Assembly (NCBI GenBank): GCA_937981515.1
Contig: CALJNY010000202.1
Span: 1 to 15,963, forward strand
Reading direction: 5' to 3'
DNA: 15,963 nucleotides
From: an uncultured Collinsella sp.
GTDB lineage: Bacteria > Actinomycetota > Coriobacteriia > Coriobacteriales > Coriobacteriaceae
Shown: positions 14,102 to 15,963 of the stretch, in pieces
Layout: every line of letters begins with the position of its first letter
How positions within the stretch are numbered: the first letter of the stretch is position 1
The notes under the pieces: model-generated
What the model was told of the DNA's origin: nothing
What the model saw: the letters and a program-made list of their open reading frames with translations, nothing else
Databases searched by the model: none
Program-made: the position numbers and the translations under genes

Positions 14102-15475
14102 CTACTCGTCGCCGTCGTGCGGATTCGCGGAACCCGCACCCGACGTCGTCGGCTCGTCTACCGAAGACTCGGAATCCTTCTTATCGGTTTCGGCCGGAGC
14201 GATCACGCGAATGAGCGAGATGCGCTGGCCACGCATCGACTGCACTTTAAACTTGTACCCCGCGACCTCAAACACCTCTCCGATGTCGGGCACCGAGTCG
14301 CAAAGCTCCAAAATCCAGCCGGCGATGGTTTCATAATCATCGCTTTCCTCAAGCGGCCAACCAAGCTCAATCGCGTCATCGCACGAAAAACGCCCATCAA
14401 CGAGCCACTCGCGGCGCGAAAGGCGCGTGAGATACTTGTTGTCGGGGTCGAACTCGTCCTCGATCTCGCCGACGATCTCCTCGACGATGTCCTCGATGGT
14501 GATGATGCCGGCCGTGCCGCCGTACTCGTCCACGACCACCACGATCTGGTCGTGCGAGGTCTGCATCTCGGACAGCAGCGGCAGGATGTCCTTGGTGTCG
14601 GGCACAAAGGTGGCGTCGCGCAAAAAGCCGGCGATGGGCTGGTCGCCCTTGCCGTCGAGCGCGGGCTGAATCAGGTCCTTGATGTGCGCGATGCCGGCGA
14701 CGTTGTCGGGATCCTCGTGATAGACGGGGATGCGGCTAAAGCCGGTCTGGCGCATGGTGGACAGCACGTCGGCGACCGTCTCGTCGTCCTCGCACATGGT
14801 GGTGTCCACGCGCGGCACCATGACCTCGCGGGCAACGGTGTCGCCCAGGTCGAAGATCTCGTGGATCATGCGCTTTTCCTCGTCGAGCAGGTCGTCCTGC
14901 TCCGAGACCATGTACTTGATCTCTTCTTCCGAGACGTTCTGGCGGTCGTCGGCACTCTTGATGCGCAGGATGCGGGCCAGGCCATCGGAGCAAGCACCGG
15001 TCAGCCACACGAGCGGACGGGCGATCTTTTGGAAAAACGACAACGGTCCCACGACCTGCTTGGACACGCCCTCGGCATTGGCCAGGCCGATGCGCTTGGG
15101 GACGAGCTCGCCGATCACGATGGACACGAAGGCGACCGCGACGGTGATGATGACCGGCGCCAGGCCGCGCGCGATGGCGGAGAGCGGCGCGATGCCAAAG
15201 CTCATGAGCCACGTAGCGAGCGGGTCGGACAGACTCGTCGAGGCGACGGCGGACGAGGCGAAGCCCACGAGCGTGATGGCGACCTGGATGGTGGCGAGCA
15301 GCTGGTCGGAGTCGGCAGCCAGCTTAATGGCACGCTCGGCGCGTTTGTCGCCTTCCTCGGCCTCGTGCTCCAGCACGGCGCGCTTGGCCGTGGTGAGCGC
15401 CATCTCTGACATAGAGAAGTAACCGTTGATGAGGGTCAAAACGAGGGTGGTGATAAGGGAGATGGTTATGTCCAT
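14102..15475 (-). CDS. CorC/HlyC-type (CNNM, DUF21) CBS-domain membrane protein
   Basis: 457 residues: a CNNM/DUF21 membrane domain (1-185, with about four hydrophobic segments and ALTTAKRAVLEH, GELVPKRIGLA), a CBS pair (about 213-335, from VMVPRVDTTM to TIEDIVEEIVGEI) and a C-terminal CorC_HlyC domain (350-425), then an acidic tail. The family is linked to divalent cation (Mg2+, Co2+) efflux; the older name hemolysin C does not imply toxin activity. Start ATG 15475 is chosen because the protein begins MDITISLITTLVLT, as family members do; upstream frame residues are unlike the family. No ribosome site stands at normal distance: GGAGG lies 15 bases upstream within a possible hairpin. The putative promoter is at 15513-15540. 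The CphA-N-like gene follows. Confidence 0.9.
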   Translation of the reverse strand: MDITISLITTLVLTLINGYFSMSEMALTTAKRAVLEHEAEEGDKRAERAIKLAADSDQLLATIQVAITLVGFASSAVASTSLSDPLATWLMSFGIAPLSAIARGLAPVIITVAVAFVSIVIGELVPKRIGLANAEGVSKQVVGPLSFFQKIARPLVWLTGACSDGLARILRIKSADDRQNVSEEEIKYMVSEQDDLLDEEKRMIHEIFDLGDTVAREVMVPRVDTTMCEDDETVADVLSTMRQTGFSRIPVYHEDPDNVAGIAHIKDLIQPALDGKGDQPIAGFLRDATFVPDTKDILPLLSEMQTSHDQIVVVVDEYGGTAGIITIEDIVEEIVGEIEDEFDPDNKYLTRLSRREWLVDGRFSCDDAIELGWPLEESDDYETIAGWILELCDSVPDIGEVFEVAGYKFKVQSMRGQRISLIRVIAPAETDKKDSESSVDEPTTSGAGSANPHDGDE

Positions 15476-15512
15476 CGGGAGTTTCTCGAACCTCCAAGAT
15501 TCGGGACGTCGG

Positions 15513-15540
15513 ATTAAAACGTTGACGGCGGATACGGCAA
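15513..15540 (-). promoter_or_regulatory. Putative promoter of the CorC-like gene
   Basis: Minus-strand -35 TTGCCG (15535-15540) and -10 TTTAAT (15513-15518, five of six) with 16-base spacing. The leader is about 30 bases. Confidence 0.45.
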
Positions 15541-15585
15541 TTGCACCGGCGCCCAAACAAAGACGCGGGCGCGCAGGCGTGGTCG

Positions 15586-15963
15586 CTAGATTACGAAGAG
15601 AATCACCGCCATGAACTGGAAGATGCTGCCGGCGAGCACCCACAGGTGAAACACGCTGTGAAGATAGCGCACGTTTTTGGCGATATAGAACGGCACGCCC
15701 GCGGTGTAGCACACGCCGCCGACGGCGAGCAGGGCAAGTGCCACGGGGTTGAGCAGCGCCACAAGTTCGGGCAGCTTAAAGACAACGAGCCAGCCCATCA
15801 GCAGGTAGACCAGGCCGCTTACCCAGTGCGGTTGACGCTCGCGCATAAAGCACTCGAGGGCGATGCCGATAATGGCGATGGCCCATACGGCAAAGAACAG
15901 CACAGCGCCGCCGTCGTTTGCGAGCGTGATGAGGCAAAACGGCGTATAGCTGCCAGCTATGAG
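15586..15963 (-). CDS. trhA: Hemolysin III / TrhA (PAQR family) membrane protein, C-terminal part
   Basis: 125 residues are visible; the start lies beyond the right edge, the frame being open to the last base (LIAGSYTPFCLITL at the edge). Several membrane helices are followed by the family motif HSVFHLWVLAGSIFQF near the C terminus. His-x3-His is the metal-binding pair of PAQR proteins; the third His usual in AGSxxHF is Gln here. Bacterial members are linked to membrane-lipid homeostasis; hemolysis is not established for most. The gap of 110 bases to the CorC-like gene contains a GCGCCC/GGGCGC stem without T-run, so read-through is possible. Confidence 0.88.
   Translation of the reverse strand, partial: LIAGSYTPFCLITLANDGGAVLFFAVWAIAIIGIALECFMRERQPHWVSGLVYLLMGWLVVFKLPELVALLNPVALALLAVGGVCYTAGVPFYIAKNVRYLHSVFHLWVLAGSIFQFMAVILFVI

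Noticed and set aside
12944..15409. 821-codon plus-strand frame opposite the CorC-like and CphA-N-like genes
   Set aside because: Antisense shadow caused by high GC and codon bias; it crosses two well-supported minus-strand genes and has no coherent domain.

Overview
The window reads as chromosomal DNA from a high-GC Gram-positive gut bacterium of the class Coriobacteriia, most likely a Collinsella relative. That is inferred from gene content (GH1 phospho-glycosidase, luxS, an NRAMP-related Mg transporter paired with an MgtE-like protein, PRC-barrel and YtxH envelope proteins), from the GC-rich codon use, and from the style of the intergenic hairpin repeats. No rRNA, tRNA, CRISPR array, insertion sequence or phage gene was found. 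All genes but one (the acyltransferase) lie on the minus strand.

Left part (1-4181). The N-terminal third of a GH1 6-phospho-beta-glucosidase-type enzyme runs off the left edge. It is followed by a repeat-rich gap (two related hairpins of one repeat family plus a G-rich hairpin), a DUF4867-like cupin protein with an operator-like palindrome at its promoter, and monocistronic luxS with its own terminator. Next comes a two-gene operon of ribokinase and nucleoside hydrolase, which together would release ribose from nucleosides and phosphorylate it. Its promoter is overlapped by an 18-bp palindrome.

Middle (4275-10471). A plus-strand two-domain acyltransferase (membrane acyltransferase-3 domain plus extracellular SGNH domain) probably O-acetylates a cell-wall or surface glycan. 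It converges on a divalent-metal operon. Between them lies a 536-bp non-coding stretch holding an 18-bp perfect hairpin, short direct repeats and a 32-bp inverted repeat pair about 230 bp across. The metal operon is transcribed leftward: a long structured leader, an MgtE-like protein with two PRC barrels, MgtE_N and two CBS domains but a degenerate channel domain, and then an NRAMP-family transporter whose metal-site motifs depart from the manganese/iron consensus in the way described for NRAMP-related magnesium transporters. The pair looks like a Mg2+ sensor/regulator with its importer.

Right part (10472-15963). A membrane-anchored polysaccharide-deacetylase-like protein has lost the metal-binding histidines of its fold. 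Upstream of it is a translationally coupled YtxH / PRC-barrel pair. Then comes an operon of a CorC/HlyC-type CBS membrane protein and a stand-alone protein resembling the N-terminal domain of cyanophycin synthetase (HxxEH motif kept, acidic repetitive tail added). A hemolysin III/TrhA membrane protein is cut by the right edge.

The most interesting items are the MgtE-like/NRAMP pair with its unassigned leader RNA, the stand-alone cyanophycin-synthetase-N-like protein, the pseudo-deacetylase, and the 32-bp inverted-repeat element.
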